From: Fen-1362 sp964597035
GTDB lineage: Bacteria > Planctomycetota > Phycisphaerae > Sedimentisphaerales > Anaerobacaceae
Direction of reading: 5' to 3'
Length of the DNA: 64,000 nucleotides
NCBI GenBank assembly: GCA_964597035.1
Contig: CAZQWM010000001.1
Location: forward strand, 62,001 to 126,000
How positions within the stretch are numbered: position 1 is the first letter of the stretch; each line of letters opens with the position of its first letter. The notes beneath the pieces were generated by a model that saw nothing but the letters and a program-made list of their open reading frames with translations, was not told the DNA's origin and searched no databases. Position numbers and translations under genes: made by a program. Positions 39,480 to 48,110 of the stretch are shown piece by piece.

Positions 39480-40241
39480 ATGCGAAAGGTGTTTGTAGCG
39501 GGCAACTGGAAGATGAATACGGACAGTCACAACGGCGTCAAGCTGGCCGAGGACGTTGTTTCGGGCTGCAAAGAGATGGCGGACCACGAGGTTGATGTGG
39601 CCGTGTGTCCGCCTTTTGTTTATTTACAGCAGGTTGGTGCGGCGCTTAGTTCTTCGCGCGTGGCGCTTGGTGCGCAGGATGTTTACTTCGAGCAGAAGGG
39701 CGCTTTTACCGGGGAGATAAGTGCGGCGATGTTGAAGGATGCCGGCTGCACGTACGCGATATGCGGGCATTCCGAGAGAAGGCACGTTATCGGAGAGACC
39801 GATGAGCTGATAAACAAGAAGGTTAAAGCAGTCATAGCAAGCGGGCTTCTTCCGATATTGTGCGTCGGCGAGCTGATTGAGCAGCGCAAGCGTGAGCAGA
39901 CTGAGGAGGTGGTAACGCGGCAGCTTAAGGAAGGGCTGGCCGGGCTTACTGACGAGAAGGTTGCGGCAGTAACAATCGCGTATGAGCCGGTTTGGGCGAT
40001 TGGCACCGGTTTGACGGCCACACCCGAGCAGGCGCAGGAAGTGCACGCATTGATAAGGAAATTGTTAGCCCAAATGTACGACAGGACAATTGCCGAGGAG
40101 ATTCGTATTCAATACGGCGGGTCGGTCAAGCCGGACAATGCACGCGAGATTATGCAAAAGGAGGACGTGGACGGGTGTCTGGTAGGCGGGGCAAGCTTGA
40201 AAGCGGATGATTTTGTGGCGATTATCAAGGCGGCGGTTTAA
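39480..40241 (+). CDS. tpiA: Triosephosphate isomerase
   Basis: Interconverts dihydroxyacetone phosphate and glyceraldehyde 3-phosphate. 253 residues with VAGNWKMN (Lys), CGHSERR (His electrophile), AYEPVWAIGTG (catalytic Glu), QYGGSVKPDN and GCLVGGASL. AGGAGAG stands just before the ATG. Followed by secG 43 bases later, an order seen in many bacteria. Confidence 0.97.
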   Translation: MRKVFVAGNWKMNTDSHNGVKLAEDVVSGCKEMADHEVDVAVCPPFVYLQQVGAALSSSRVALGAQDVYFEQKGAFTGEISAAMLKDAGCTYAICGHSERRHVIGETDELINKKVKAVIASGLLPILCVGELIEQRKREQTEEVVTRQLKEGLAGLTDEKVAAVTIAYEPVWAIGTGLTATPEQAQEVHALIRKLLAQMYDRTIAEEIRIQYGGSVKPDNAREIMQKEDVDGCLVGGASLKADDFVAIIKAAV

Positions 40242-40284
40242 GATGAATTGGCGAGTTGTGTGTTAGCACTATAGGGGAATGAAT

Positions 40285-40647
40285 ATGAGCAATTGTCCAG
40301 TGTTGGCGACGGGACTTGTATTAACGATTATAGCCGGATTCTTCGTTGTTTGTGCGGCAGCGCTGATTCTTCTCGTGTTGATTCAGAAGGGCAGGGGCGG
40401 CGGCTTGAGCGGCGCGTTTGCCGGGGGTATGGCAAGCGGGATATTGGGCAGCAAGACCGGCGATGTCCTGACGTGGATTACTATAAGTGTTGTCGGCCTG
40501 TTTCTTCTTTTGGCGCTGGCGCTGGACAAATGGTGGCGGCCTGGTGTGAGCGGGCCTGAAGTTCGTCCGAGCGCTCCTGTTACAAGCCCAGTTACGAGCG
40601 GAAGCGAGGAAGATGTTAATACGGGTCAATCGGAGCCGGCTGAGTAG
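40285..40647 (+). CDS. secG: Preprotein translocase subunit SecG
   Basis: 120 residues with two membrane helices typical of SecG. LVLIQKGRGGGLSGAFAGG between them is the family hallmark, followed by LTWITISVVGLFLLLALAL. A hydrophilic Ser/Pro/Glu tail of about 40 residues is longer than usual. AGGGG seven bases before the ATG at 40285 decides this start over the ATG two codons upstream. SecG assists the SecYE channel. Confidence 0.93.
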   Translation: MSNCPVLATGLVLTIIAGFFVVCAAALILLVLIQKGRGGGLSGAFAGGMASGILGSKTGDVLTWITISVVGLFLLLALALDKWWRPGVSGPEVRPSAPVTSPVTSGSEEDVNTGQSEPAE

Positions 40648-40701
40648 TGCGAGTTTGCGGCCGGGCGCCGTGAAGATGTAAGCTGTGAGGGATTAACCTC
40701 T

Positions 40702-41586
40702 ATGATAAGCAGTATGACCGGATATGGAAGCGCGGAAGGCCGTCTGAGCGGTGTTACCTACGCTGTGGAAATCAGCACGGTTAACAACCGGTATTTCAAG
40801 CCGACATTGCGGCTGCCCGATTCAATGGGTTTTTTAGAGAGCGATATTGAGAGCCGGTTGCGTCAGGAGCTTTCTCGCGGGACGGTCAACTACGTGCTCA
40901 GGATAAAAGGAGCGCCAGCGGAAGCGCTTTTTGAGATAAACGACAAGGCGCTGGGGACACTGATGAAACGGTTGGAGAGAATTTCGCCTTCAGGCGGGAT
41001 GACCAGAGAGCTTGATTTGGGTGGATTGTTGTCATTGCCGGGGATATTGTCGCCGGCGGTGCCAAGCGCAGCGATGGCTCGGCGGATTCGCCAAAAAGTC
41101 CTGTCTGTTACGCGGCAGGCGTTGAGGGGGGTAAAGCATATGCGCCAGGCGGAAGGAGCGGCCCTGGCAGCAGACCTTCAAAAGCACTGCGTGGCAATAA
41201 AGGTTAATCTTGAGCGGATACAGGCCCGTAGCGCCGCGGGGCCGAAGCGATATGCCAGGAAACTCAAAAAGAGAGTCGATGAATTGCTTGCAGCAGCGAA
41301 ACTCAAGTTAGACGATGCAACTGTGGGGCGAGAGGTTGCAGTTTTTGCAGACAGGGCCGATATTTCGGAGGAGATTGCCCGACTTAGTTCGCACCTTGAG
41401 CAGTTTGAAAAGGGCCTGAAGGGCAACCAGCAGGCGGGTCGAAAACTCGACTTTATCTGTCAGGAGATGCTCAGAGAGGCCAATACCATCGGCAGCAAGG
41501 CATCCGACGCCGGAATTGTGCATCTGGTGGTAGAGATAAAATGCCGGATAGACAGAATCAAAGAGCAGGTGCAGAACCTGGAGTGA
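40702..41586 (+). CDS. yicC: YicC-family endoribonuclease-like protein
   Basis: 294 residues. Starts with the classical SMTGYGSAEG; VEISTVNNRYFKPTLRLPD, ADISEEIARLSSHLEQF and LDFICQEMLREANTIGSKA also match the YicC/DUF1732 family. E. coli YicC is an endoribonuclease linked to decay of a small RNA. It directly precedes gmk (7 bases), the standard arrangement. Confidence 0.93.
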   Translation: MISSMTGYGSAEGRLSGVTYAVEISTVNNRYFKPTLRLPDSMGFLESDIESRLRQELSRGTVNYVLRIKGAPAEALFEINDKALGTLMKRLERISPSGGMTRELDLGGLLSLPGILSPAVPSAAMARRIRQKVLSVTRQALRGVKHMRQAEGAALAADLQKHCVAIKVNLERIQARSAAGPKRYARKLKKRVDELLAAAKLKLDDATVGREVAVFADRADISEEIARLSSHLEQFEKGLKGNQQAGRKLDFICQEMLREANTIGSKASDAGIVHLVVEIKCRIDRIKEQVQNLE

Positions 41587-41593
41587 GCAAGAG

Positions 41594-42193
41594 ATGATGA
41601 AAAGAATGGAGAACAATTCGGGACTTGTTGTTGTAATAAGCGGGCCGAGCGGCGTCGGAAAAAGCACTATTTGCAGAGAGGTGATAAAACGACTGGATAA
41701 CGCATACCTGAGTGTATCGGCAACCACTCGAACAAAAAGCGACAATGAGGTGGACGGAAAGGATTACTGGTTTGTCAGCAAAGAGGAATTTCAGCGGAGG
41801 ATAGAAAACGGGCTGCTTCTGGAGTATGCGGAGGTATTCGGCAATTATTACGGGACGCCGAAGGACAAGATGGATGAGGTGCTTGCCGCCGGCAAGGTTG
41901 TGATTCTGGAGATAGACGTGCAGGGCGGCAGGCAGGTAAAAGAGGTATATCCTGAGGCGGTGATGATATTCATACTGGCCCCTACGGAGAAGGAGTTGGC
42001 GCAGCGGATGCGCGGCAGAGCAAGAGAGGATGGGGAGACCGCAAAACTCCGGCTGGAACTGGCGGGAATCGAGATTGCCGCTGCATGGCGGGATTATGAG
42101 CATATGGTGATAAATGAGAATCTGCAAGATGCAGTCGATGAGATAGTCGGAATCGTTAGAAGCGGCAAGGATGGCAAAAAAGGGGCGGATTGA
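41594..42193 (+). CDS. gmk: Guanylate kinase
   Basis: Phosphorylates GMP to GDP. 199 residues with P-loop SGPSGVGKST, SATTRTKSDNEVDGKDYWFVS (GMP-binding, parts: TTRTKSDNEVDGKDYWFV), EYAEVFGNYYGTP and LEIDVQGGRQVK, and RMRGRAREDGE lid. Near-identical in layout to other bacterial enzymes. Cotranscribed with yicC, rpoZ, coaC and coaB. Confidence 0.96.
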   Translation: MMKRMENNSGLVVVISGPSGVGKSTICREVIKRLDNAYLSVSATTRTKSDNEVDGKDYWFVSKEEFQRRIENGLLLEYAEVFGNYYGTPKDKMDEVLAAGKVVILEIDVQGGRQVKEVYPEAVMIFILAPTEKELAQRMRGRAREDGETAKLRLELAGIEIAAAWRDYEHMVINENLQDAVDEIVGIVRSGKDGKKGAD

Positions 42194-42266
42194 ATAGCGG
42201 ATTTGGTCCGCAATATGAGGCGATACGGGTCGCTTAAAAGGTGAGTAGAATTGTGGAGTGGATGGA

Positions 42267-42494
42267 ATGATTGACGAATTGAAGAGCATAGAGCTTGTGG
42301 AAAAGGTCGGCGGACGTTTTAAGCTGACGGCGTTGATTCAAAAACGACTGATGGAATTGATGCAGGGGGGACGGCCTTTGATTGAGGACACGGAGGGCAA
42401 GACGCAGCTTGAGATTGTCGTCGACGAAATCAAACAGGATAAAATTACCATTGACTATGAGCACAGCGACATCGACCAGCCCGGAGCCAGGTAG
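42267..42494 (+). CDS. rpoZ: RNA polymerase omega subunit
   Basis: 75 residues, one of the shortest genes here. LVEKVGGRFKLTALIQKRLMELMQGGRPLIE (parts: VGGRFKLTALIQKRLMELM, GGRPLI) matches the omega core, where a helix pair clamps the beta' subunit. Position between gmk and coaBC is the standard location of rpoZ. GGAG lies eight bases before the ATG at 42267. Confidence 0.88.
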   Translation: MIDELKSIELVEKVGGRFKLTALIQKRLMELMQGGRPLIEDTEGKTQLEIVVDEIKQDKITIDYEHSDIDQPGAR

Positions 42495-42504
42495 GCCGAA
42501 GGAT

Positions 42505-43092
42505 ATGGCAGGAAGAATTAGAAAGCTTGGTGGTGTAAAAGTTATATTGGGGGTCAGCGGCGGAGTTGCGGCGTACAAGGCGGTTGACCTTGCCAGCAAG
42601 ATGACTGCTGCTGGCGCTGAGGTCGGAACGGTCATGACCGCTAATGCGCAACACCTGGTCGGGGCCAAAAGCTTTGAGGCCGTTACAGGCGGGCCTGTTT
42701 ATACGAGTATGTGGGAGCAGGAGGGATTCAAGACGGGGCATATCAGCATTGCGGATTGGGCGGATGTAGTTGTTGTCGCGCCTGCGACGGCCAATATCAT
42801 CGGCAAGTTCGCCAATGGTGTCTGCGACGATTTGCTCAGTACGGTTCTTTGTGCGTCCTGGGCGAAGCCGATGGTCATTGCGCCTGCGATGAACGAGAAG
42901 ATGTGGGCCAATCCGGCTGTGCAGAAGAATATGAAAACCTTGAAGCAGATTGGCGCGAAGATTTTGGGGCCGGGGCGTGGTTGGCTTGCCTGTGGCACCG
43001 AGGGCGTGGGGAGAATGGTCGAGCCACAGGATATTCTGGAGGCGATGGGGAAGATAGTCGCCCCCCGTGTCGGAAAACGAAAAGGCAAGTAG
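42505..43092 (+). CDS. coaC: Phosphopantothenoylcysteine decarboxylase (CoaC, stand-alone)
   Basis: 195 residues, FMN-dependent flavoprotein of coenzyme A synthesis. VILGVSGGVAAYKAVDLASKM, HISIADWADVVVVAPATANIIGKFANGVCDDLL (parts: VVVAPATANIIGKFANG, DDLL), IAPAMNEKMW and GWLACGTEGVGRM are hallmarks, with the APAMN active site. In most bacteria it is fused to CoaB; here the domains are separate genes that overlap by 26 bases. The ATG at 42505 has GGTAGG upstream. Confidence 0.93.
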   Translation: MAGRIRKLGGVKVILGVSGGVAAYKAVDLASKMTAAGAEVGTVMTANAQHLVGAKSFEAVTGGPVYTSMWEQEGFKTGHISIADWADVVVVAPATANIIGKFANGVCDDLLSTVLCASWAKPMVIAPAMNEKMWANPAVQKNMKTLKQIGAKILGPGRGWLACGTEGVGRMVEPQDILEAMGKIVAPRVGKRKGK

Positions 43093-43762
43093 CGTTCGCC
43101 GGACTATGCACTCTCGTAAACGACGTCATCGACTTCACTTTTTAATCACGGCCGGGGCAACGCGCGAGCGCATAGACCCGGTGAGATTCATTTCAAACGC
43201 CAGCAGCGGGAAAATGGGTTATGCGGTTGCCCGTGCCGCAGTTGCCGCCGGTCATAAGGTGACGTTAATATCGGCGGCGACTTCACAGCGCAGTCCTGAA
43301 GGAGCAAAGGTGGTCGGGGTCGAGTCAGCCGGCGAGATGTTCAAGCATGTCAAGAGCAGCTTTGGCTGGTGCGATTGCCTTATTATGTCGGCTGCGGTTT
43401 CGGATTATACTCCGATTAGCCCATCGCGACACAAGATTAAGAAAAGTATCGGTGTGATGATGCTGAAACTGAAGCCCACGCCGGATATTCTTAAGTGGGC
43501 CGGCTCGCACAAAAGACGAGAACAGGTTGTCGTCGGGTTTGCGCTTGAGGACGCTGATATCAGGGCGAACGCCGAACGGAAGCTGCGGGAAAAGAAACTG
43601 GATATGATTGTTGCCAACACGCCCGCGGCAATCGGCAGCGAGCGGTGCGGGGTCTGGGTAAAAAGGGCCGGTCAGAAGTGGCTGCGGATAGCTAAGGCGC
43701 CGAAACGACAAATTGCCGGCCGGCTGATAAAGATGATTGAGCAATTAGAGCGGATGGATTAA
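43067..43762 (+). CDS. coaB: Phosphopantothenate--cysteine ligase (CoaB, stand-alone)
   Basis: 231 residues. Joins 4'-phosphopantothenate to cysteine. Seen: LITAGATRERIDPVRFISNASSGKMGYAVARAA (parts: ITAGATRERIDPVR, ISNASSGKMGYA), SAAVSDY with the conserved Lys-rich loop after it (HKIKKSIGVMMLKL), and VVGFALED. Overlaps coaC by 26 bases in another frame; start is GTG at 43067, or ATG at 43106. Complete enzyme, not a remnant, since length matches the E. coli CoaB half. Confidence 0.92.
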   Translation: MSENEKASSVRRTMHSRKRRHRLHFLITAGATRERIDPVRFISNASSGKMGYAVARAAVAAGHKVTLISAATSQRSPEGAKVVGVESAGEMFKHVKSSFGWCDCLIMSAAVSDYTPISPSRHKIKKSIGVMMLKLKPTPDILKWAGSHKRREQVVVGFALEDADIRANAERKLREKKLDMIVANTPAAIGSERCGVWVKRAGQKWLRIAKAPKRQIAGRLIKMIEQLERMD

Positions 43763-46033
43763 GTGAAACTGAATAATTCCCCGCTGAGGACGCTTTGGGA
43801 GGATCGCGACAGGAGGATTGTCTTGTGGCTTTGCTTGTTTTTGATTATCAGCATTGCCGCGGTCTATGGTCAGGCCGTCGGCTTCGGCTTCGTCGATTAC
43901 GATGACCATCTTTACGTTTCCGACAATCCGAAGGTGCCGGGTGGACTGAGCTGGGACGGAATCAAATGGGCGTTTACCACAATGTATGGCAGCAACTGGA
44001 TTCCCCTGACGTGGTTGTCGCTGATGATTGACCGGCAGATCTTCGGGCCCGGAGCCGGTGGGTTTCACCTTGTAAACATGCTGTTTCATATCGTCAATAC
44101 GGTGCTGCTGTTTTTAGTTTTGAAGCGATATTCGCGGTCGCTGTGGCCGAGTTTTTTTGTGGCGGCGTTGTTCGGACTGCATCCTTTGCATGTTGAATCC
44201 GTCGCCTGGGTGACCGAGCGGAAGGACGTTCTCAGCACCTTGTTCTGGATGCTGACGATGCTGGCATACGTTCGGTATGCGGAATCCTCAAAGGGTAGAG
44301 CGGTGAAGTGGTACTTCATTATGCTCGTGTTCTTTGCTCTTGGCCTGATGACAAAGCCGATGTTGGTGACATTGCCCTTTGTGCTGCTTGTTATGGATTA
44401 TTGGCCTTTGCGGCGTCTGTGGCCTGAGGAGACTGTGGCTGGTGCCGGGGCAGGTCGGCTGGTGCTTGAGAAGACTCCGATGTTTGTCCTGTCGGTGATG
44501 TCGAGTGTTATGACTTTTCTTGCTCAGAGGGCGGGCGGCGCCGTAGCGAGGTTCAACTTGATGCCGTTGGGTGAGCGTGTTGCCAACGCGGTGGTTTCCT
44601 ATTGTAGTTATATTCTTAAGATGTTTTATCCCGTCGGGCTGGTGGTTTTTTATCCTCATCCGCGAGGAGCTATTGACGGCTGGAAAGTAACCGCCTCGAT
44701 AGTAGTATTGATGGGGGTGACTGTTGCGGTGGTATTGCTGCGGCGGCGCCGGTATTTATTGGCCGGCTGGCTGTGGTATCTGGGAACATTGGTGCCTGTC
44801 GTCGGACTTATTCAAGTGGGAGCGCAGGCGATGGCGGACAGGTACACATACATACCGCTTACGGGCATCTTTATTATGTTAGTCTGGCTGGTTGACGACC
44901 TTGTGAGTGGGTGGCGGAGCAAGGGACCTGTCATTAGCGTTGTCGGCGTGGCGATTCTGGGTGTCCTTTGTGTTCTAACGTTCAGGCAGGTTGGGTACTG
45001 GCGTGACACGATTACGCTGTTTACACATGCGGCAGACGTGACAACCGACAATTATGTTGCGCATAGTAACCTCGGAGTGGCCCTGGCAGAGAAGGGTGAG
45101 ATAGCAGCGGCGATGCGTGAGTTTGAAACGGTCCTGAAAATGAAGCCGGAGGACGTCGAAACACTTTTTAATGTTGCCAAAGGTCTGGCCCTGCAGGGCA
45201 AAACAGACGAGGCCATCGAGTATTATAATCAGGTCCTGGACCTTGCGCCGGGCGATGCCGAGACATACGGTGCGCTTGCCTTAATGCAGGTCAACAGTGT
45301 AGAGTTTGAGCGGGCGATTGAGTTTTATCGCGAGGGTCTGAGGCACAATCCCGAGGACGGCGGTTTGCACGGCGGGCTTGGTTCGCTGTATTTGCAGATG
45401 GGGCGCATTGATGAGGCGATTGCGGAGCTTGAGACAGCGGTAAAACTTAAGGCGGATTCGGGTATATACGTGAATTTGGGGCTGGCAATATCGGCCAGGG
45501 GCGAAGGTGACAGAGCGATGAAGTGTTTTGAAAAGGCGATTCGACTCAATCCTGCCAATGCTGTGGCCCACTACAATCTGGGCAACATTTATCTCGCGCA
45601 GGGTCGGCTGGCCGGTGCGGTTGCTGAATACAAAAAGGCGGTCGGGAAAAAGCCGGATTATGTTAAGGCATACGGCAATCTGGCTGTCGCGATGGCACAG
45701 ACGGGTAAGCTCGACGAGGCGATAGAGAACTTTCGCCGTGTTGCTCATCTCGAGCCGAACAGTCCGGATGCGCATTACAATCTCGCGGCAGCGCTGGTAG
45801 AGAAGGGATTGATTGGCGAGGCGGTCGGGAATCTGAAAAAGGTGGTTGAATTGGTTCCGGAGGATTTGCGCGCCCGCTGCGTTCTGGCGGAGTTGCTGCT
45901 GCGGCAGGGGCGGGTTGAGCAGGCGGTGGCCGAATATGAGGATGTATTAAAAATCGACCCTGACAACGAGCAGGCACGGCACGGCTTGCAGAAGGCGAGG
46001 GAAACGCAAAGCGGCGCTGAGGGCCGGCATTGA
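43763..46033 (+). CDS. TMTC-like membrane protein with C-terminal TPRs
   Basis: 756 residues. The N-terminal half has 8-10 membrane helices with the loop motif FVDYDDHLYVSDNP, containing the acidic pair typical of GT-C glycosyltransferases, and HPLHVESVAWVTERKDVLSTLF, a hallmark of bacterial TMTC-like proteins. The C-terminal half (about residue 430 on) has nine tetratricopeptide repeats (AHSNLGVALAEKG, VAHYNLGNIYLAQGR, KAYGNLAVAMAQTGK). In animals TMTCs are O-mannosyltransferases; whether this one glycosylates proteins is unknown. Starts with GTG immediately after the coaB stop. Confidence 0.7.
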   Translation: MKLNNSPLRTLWEDRDRRIVLWLCLFLIISIAAVYGQAVGFGFVDYDDHLYVSDNPKVPGGLSWDGIKWAFTTMYGSNWIPLTWLSLMIDRQIFGPGAGGFHLVNMLFHIVNTVLLFLVLKRYSRSLWPSFFVAALFGLHPLHVESVAWVTERKDVLSTLFWMLTMLAYVRYAESSKGRAVKWYFIMLVFFALGLMTKPMLVTLPFVLLVMDYWPLRRLWPEETVAGAGAGRLVLEKTPMFVLSVMSSVMTFLAQRAGGAVARFNLMPLGERVANAVVSYCSYILKMFYPVGLVVFYPHPRGAIDGWKVTASIVVLMGVTVAVVLLRRRRYLLAGWLWYLGTLVPVVGLIQVGAQAMADRYTYIPLTGIFIMLVWLVDDLVSGWRSKGPVISVVGVAILGVLCVLTFRQVGYWRDTITLFTHAADVTTDNYVAHSNLGVALAEKGEIAAAMREFETVLKMKPEDVETLFNVAKGLALQGKTDEAIEYYNQVLDLAPGDAETYGALALMQVNSVEFERAIEFYREGLRHNPEDGGLHGGLGSLYLQMGRIDEAIAELETAVKLKADSGIYVNLGLAISARGEGDRAMKCFEKAIRLNPANAVAHYNLGNIYLAQGRLAGAVAEYKKAVGKKPDYVKAYGNLAVAMAQTGKLDEAIENFRRVAHLEPNSPDAHYNLAAALVEKGLIGEAVGNLKKVVELVPEDLRARCVLAELLLRQGRVEQAVAEYEDVLKIDPDNEQARHGLQKARETQSGAEGRH

Positions 46034-46063
46034 GACGGACAGTTGAGGCGGTGGTGGAGTTGC

Positions 46064-47071
46064 TTAGTAGTGTCTGCGAAGGGCCAGGTGGATTATCCGT
46101 TCGATAAGATTTTTGTACGGCAGGCCTGCTTTTTCTGCGGCTTCAGCGACTTCTTCGCCGTAAGCGATGTCCGGGTTGGGATTCGCCTCGAGTATGAAAA
46201 TTTTATTGTCTGGCGTGAGTCGCAGGTCGATTCTGCCGTAATCGCGAAGCTGGAGAACACGGTATACGGTTTTGCAGACCCGCTCTATGTTTTTGAGAAT
46301 TGCCGGCTCGAGGTCGGCAAAGCCGAAACTTATATTCCACTTCTTGCGGTACTGCTCGTTCCATTTTAGCCGATAGGTCAGCAGCACAGGGCCTTTGCCC
46401 GTGTTGGTTTCGAAGAAACACTCGCGGGGCGGCAGGACAGACAGTTGTTTGTTGCCGAGGACCGAGACGTAAAATTCTCTTCCTTCGATGTATTCCTCGG
46501 CTATGGCGGGCTGCTGCCATCGCTGGTGAACGAATTCTGCACGCTCGGTCAGAGTGGCTTGGTCGGAAACGAGGGAGGCGTTGGAGATTCCTTCGGAGCT
46601 GTCCTCTAAAGCGGGCTTGACGACGAGCGGATAGCGAAGTGTTTTCGGTACTCGCACTTTCCGGCCGGGCGGCAAAGAAATGAAGCCGGGGATTCGGATT
46701 CTATGATGGCTGAGCAGTTGTTTGCAGAGTGTCTTGTCTCTGCAGAGCATAAGCCCCGTCGGGCCCGTTCCGGTGAAGGGTATATCGAGCATTTCGAGAA
46801 GCGCGGCGATATTGGTGTCATGTCTGCGGTCGCCGGCGAGCTGTTCGGTGAGATTAAAGACGATGTCGGGTTTCTGCTCGTGAAGCGTGCCTGTCAGTGC
46901 TGCGATATCATCTACTGTACCTATTACAGTGACGTTGTAACCGAGTTCTCGCAGGGTACGGATTACGTGATACTCGGTGGTGGGCTTGTCCGGCTGACCC
47001 TGGAACTGGGGGTCGTCTGCCGGAATCTCGGCTGCGTCCGCCAAAACAGTGACCTTCATTTTTCTGCTCAT
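46064..47071 (-). CDS. D-Ala-D-Ala ligase-related ATP-grasp protein
   Basis: 335 residues. Three ATP-grasp sections are visible: N-terminal Rossmann (VTVLADAAEIP), central LKQLLSHHRIRIPGFI-like region (FTGTGPTGLMLCRDKTLCKQLL, VVKPALEDSSEGIS), and the metal-binding C-terminus GRIDLRL..FILEANPNPDIA. It forms an amide or ester bond with ATP, perhaps a peptide-like ligation. It is not the ordinary Ddl: the Ddl peptide-substrate pattern is not obvious. Its ATG is read from the TAATG overlap with the metallopeptidase gene, so both are made together. Confidence 0.75.
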   Translation of the reverse strand: MSRKMKVTVLADAAEIPADDPQFQGQPDKPTTEYHVIRTLRELGYNVTVIGTVDDIAALTGTLHEQKPDIVFNLTEQLAGDRRHDTNIAALLEMLDIPFTGTGPTGLMLCRDKTLCKQLLSHHRIRIPGFISLPPGRKVRVPKTLRYPLVVKPALEDSSEGISNASLVSDQATLTERAEFVHQRWQQPAIAEEYIEGREFYVSVLGNKQLSVLPPRECFFETNTGKGPVLLTYRLKWNEQYRKKWNISFGFADLEPAILKNIERVCKTVYRVLQLRDYGRIDLRLTPDNKIFILEANPNPDIAYGEEVAEAAEKAGLPYKNLIERIIHLALRRHY

Positions 47072-48102
47072 TAACGTTTATCGTCCTGCGGCTGTGCTCG
47101 AAGCGTGTTACTCGCGATGGCGGTAAGCAGTGAAGTAATCGCTATTATAGTGCTCGTGTCAGCGCTTGTTGCATAGAGATTTAAAGCGTCACAGCGTCGC
47201 GTGAGGTTGTTGACAAGCTCGTGAATGTCGTATTTTCTGTGGCCGGTCCATCTCGTCACATTCTTGACGAGGTCTCGCCTGTTATTTCGCAGAAGCTTAG
47301 AAGCCCTGACAAGCGACTTGTCGGAATGGTCCGTTGTGAATAGTTTCAGCAAGCTGTCGTCGTAGTAGCCTTGGAAGGCGGTGCCGAGTGTTTTGCGTTT
47401 TCGTTCGTAGAAGGCGGCCAGCGTGGAGGTCATTCTGTCTGCTGACCAGGGGGGCTCCTTTTCAACAGTCACTATCGGGTCTTGGTTGCCGATTCTGCTC
47501 ATTAGCTCGTCGACGTAACGAAGTTTTCTTAGTGCGGGCCAGCCGCGGTATTTCTGTTCCCATTGGCTTTCGGAATTAAGCCAGACGGCAAAGGTCTCGG
47601 CGAAGTCCTCGTCAGGATGCGCCTGGGCGTAGTTGCCTTCGAGGTGTATGACGTATCGTCTTGAATACGGCCGGGAATAGTACGAGTCGGAGTAGCGGGC
47701 GCTAAACGGGCCGAACAGCTCTCGCCATCTTGTTCGCTTGTAGAGCTTATAAGCATAGTTGAGAGCGTGGCCGCATTCGTGACGCAACAGCTTCATACAG
47801 GACTGCTCAGTGCCACCCTCGACGTCGAACATCATTTTTAGCTCAATTTGCTTCAGGCGGGGGTCTGCGAGCCAGAATGGTATGCCCATGATGGGAGTTT
47901 TGTCGGGGCAGAGCCATTCGTCGGCGAGGTAATAGGGGGGATGAAATTTTATGCTTTTGGCGTCTAATTCGGCGTAAAGCCGGTCTATAAGCGGTTCGAG
48001 CCAGGAGCCGGCGATTGTCACGCCGAGGTCCCGAACCCGCAGTTTCATAATTTCCTCATCCGCCAGGTTCTGCCAGTCTTTGATATGCTGCTTTTTTGTC
48101 AT
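47071..48102 (-). CDS. Putative zinc metallopeptidase (HECGH)
   Basis: 343 residues. The zinc motif is H108-E-C-G-H112 within KLLRHECGHALNYAYKL; a downstream DFAETFAVWL may supply the third ligand (Glu). FHPPYYLADEWLCPDKTPIMGIPFWLADPRLK and the FGPFSARYSDSYYSRPYSRRYV stretch (parts quoted) are otherwise unfamiliar, and the protein resembles the putative zinc-binding metallopeptidases of the PF15887 kind. No signal peptide, so cytoplasmic. It is the fourth gene of purB-pyrE-peptidase-ATP-grasp. ATG at 48102; a longer frame to 48210 would overlap pyrE. Confidence 0.7.
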   Translation of the reverse strand: MTKKQHIKDWQNLADEEIMKLRVRDLGVTIAGSWLEPLIDRLYAELDAKSIKFHPPYYLADEWLCPDKTPIMGIPFWLADPRLKQIELKMMFDVEGGTEQSCMKLLRHECGHALNYAYKLYKRTRWRELFGPFSARYSDSYYSRPYSRRYVIHLEGNYAQAHPDEDFAETFAVWLNSESQWEQKYRGWPALRKLRYVDELMSRIGNQDPIVTVEKEPPWSADRMTSTLAAFYERKRKTLGTAFQGYYDDSLLKLFTTDHSDKSLVRASKLLRNNRRDLVKNVTRWTGHRKYDIHELVNNLTRRCDALNLYATSADTSTIIAITSLLTAIASNTLRAQPQDDKR

Positions 48103-48110
48103 CGTGCGTT

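Noticed and set aside
38667..39587. 306-codon open frame on - strand over pheA
   Set aside because: Antisense shadow of the chorismate mutase/prephenate dehydratase gene; no domain.
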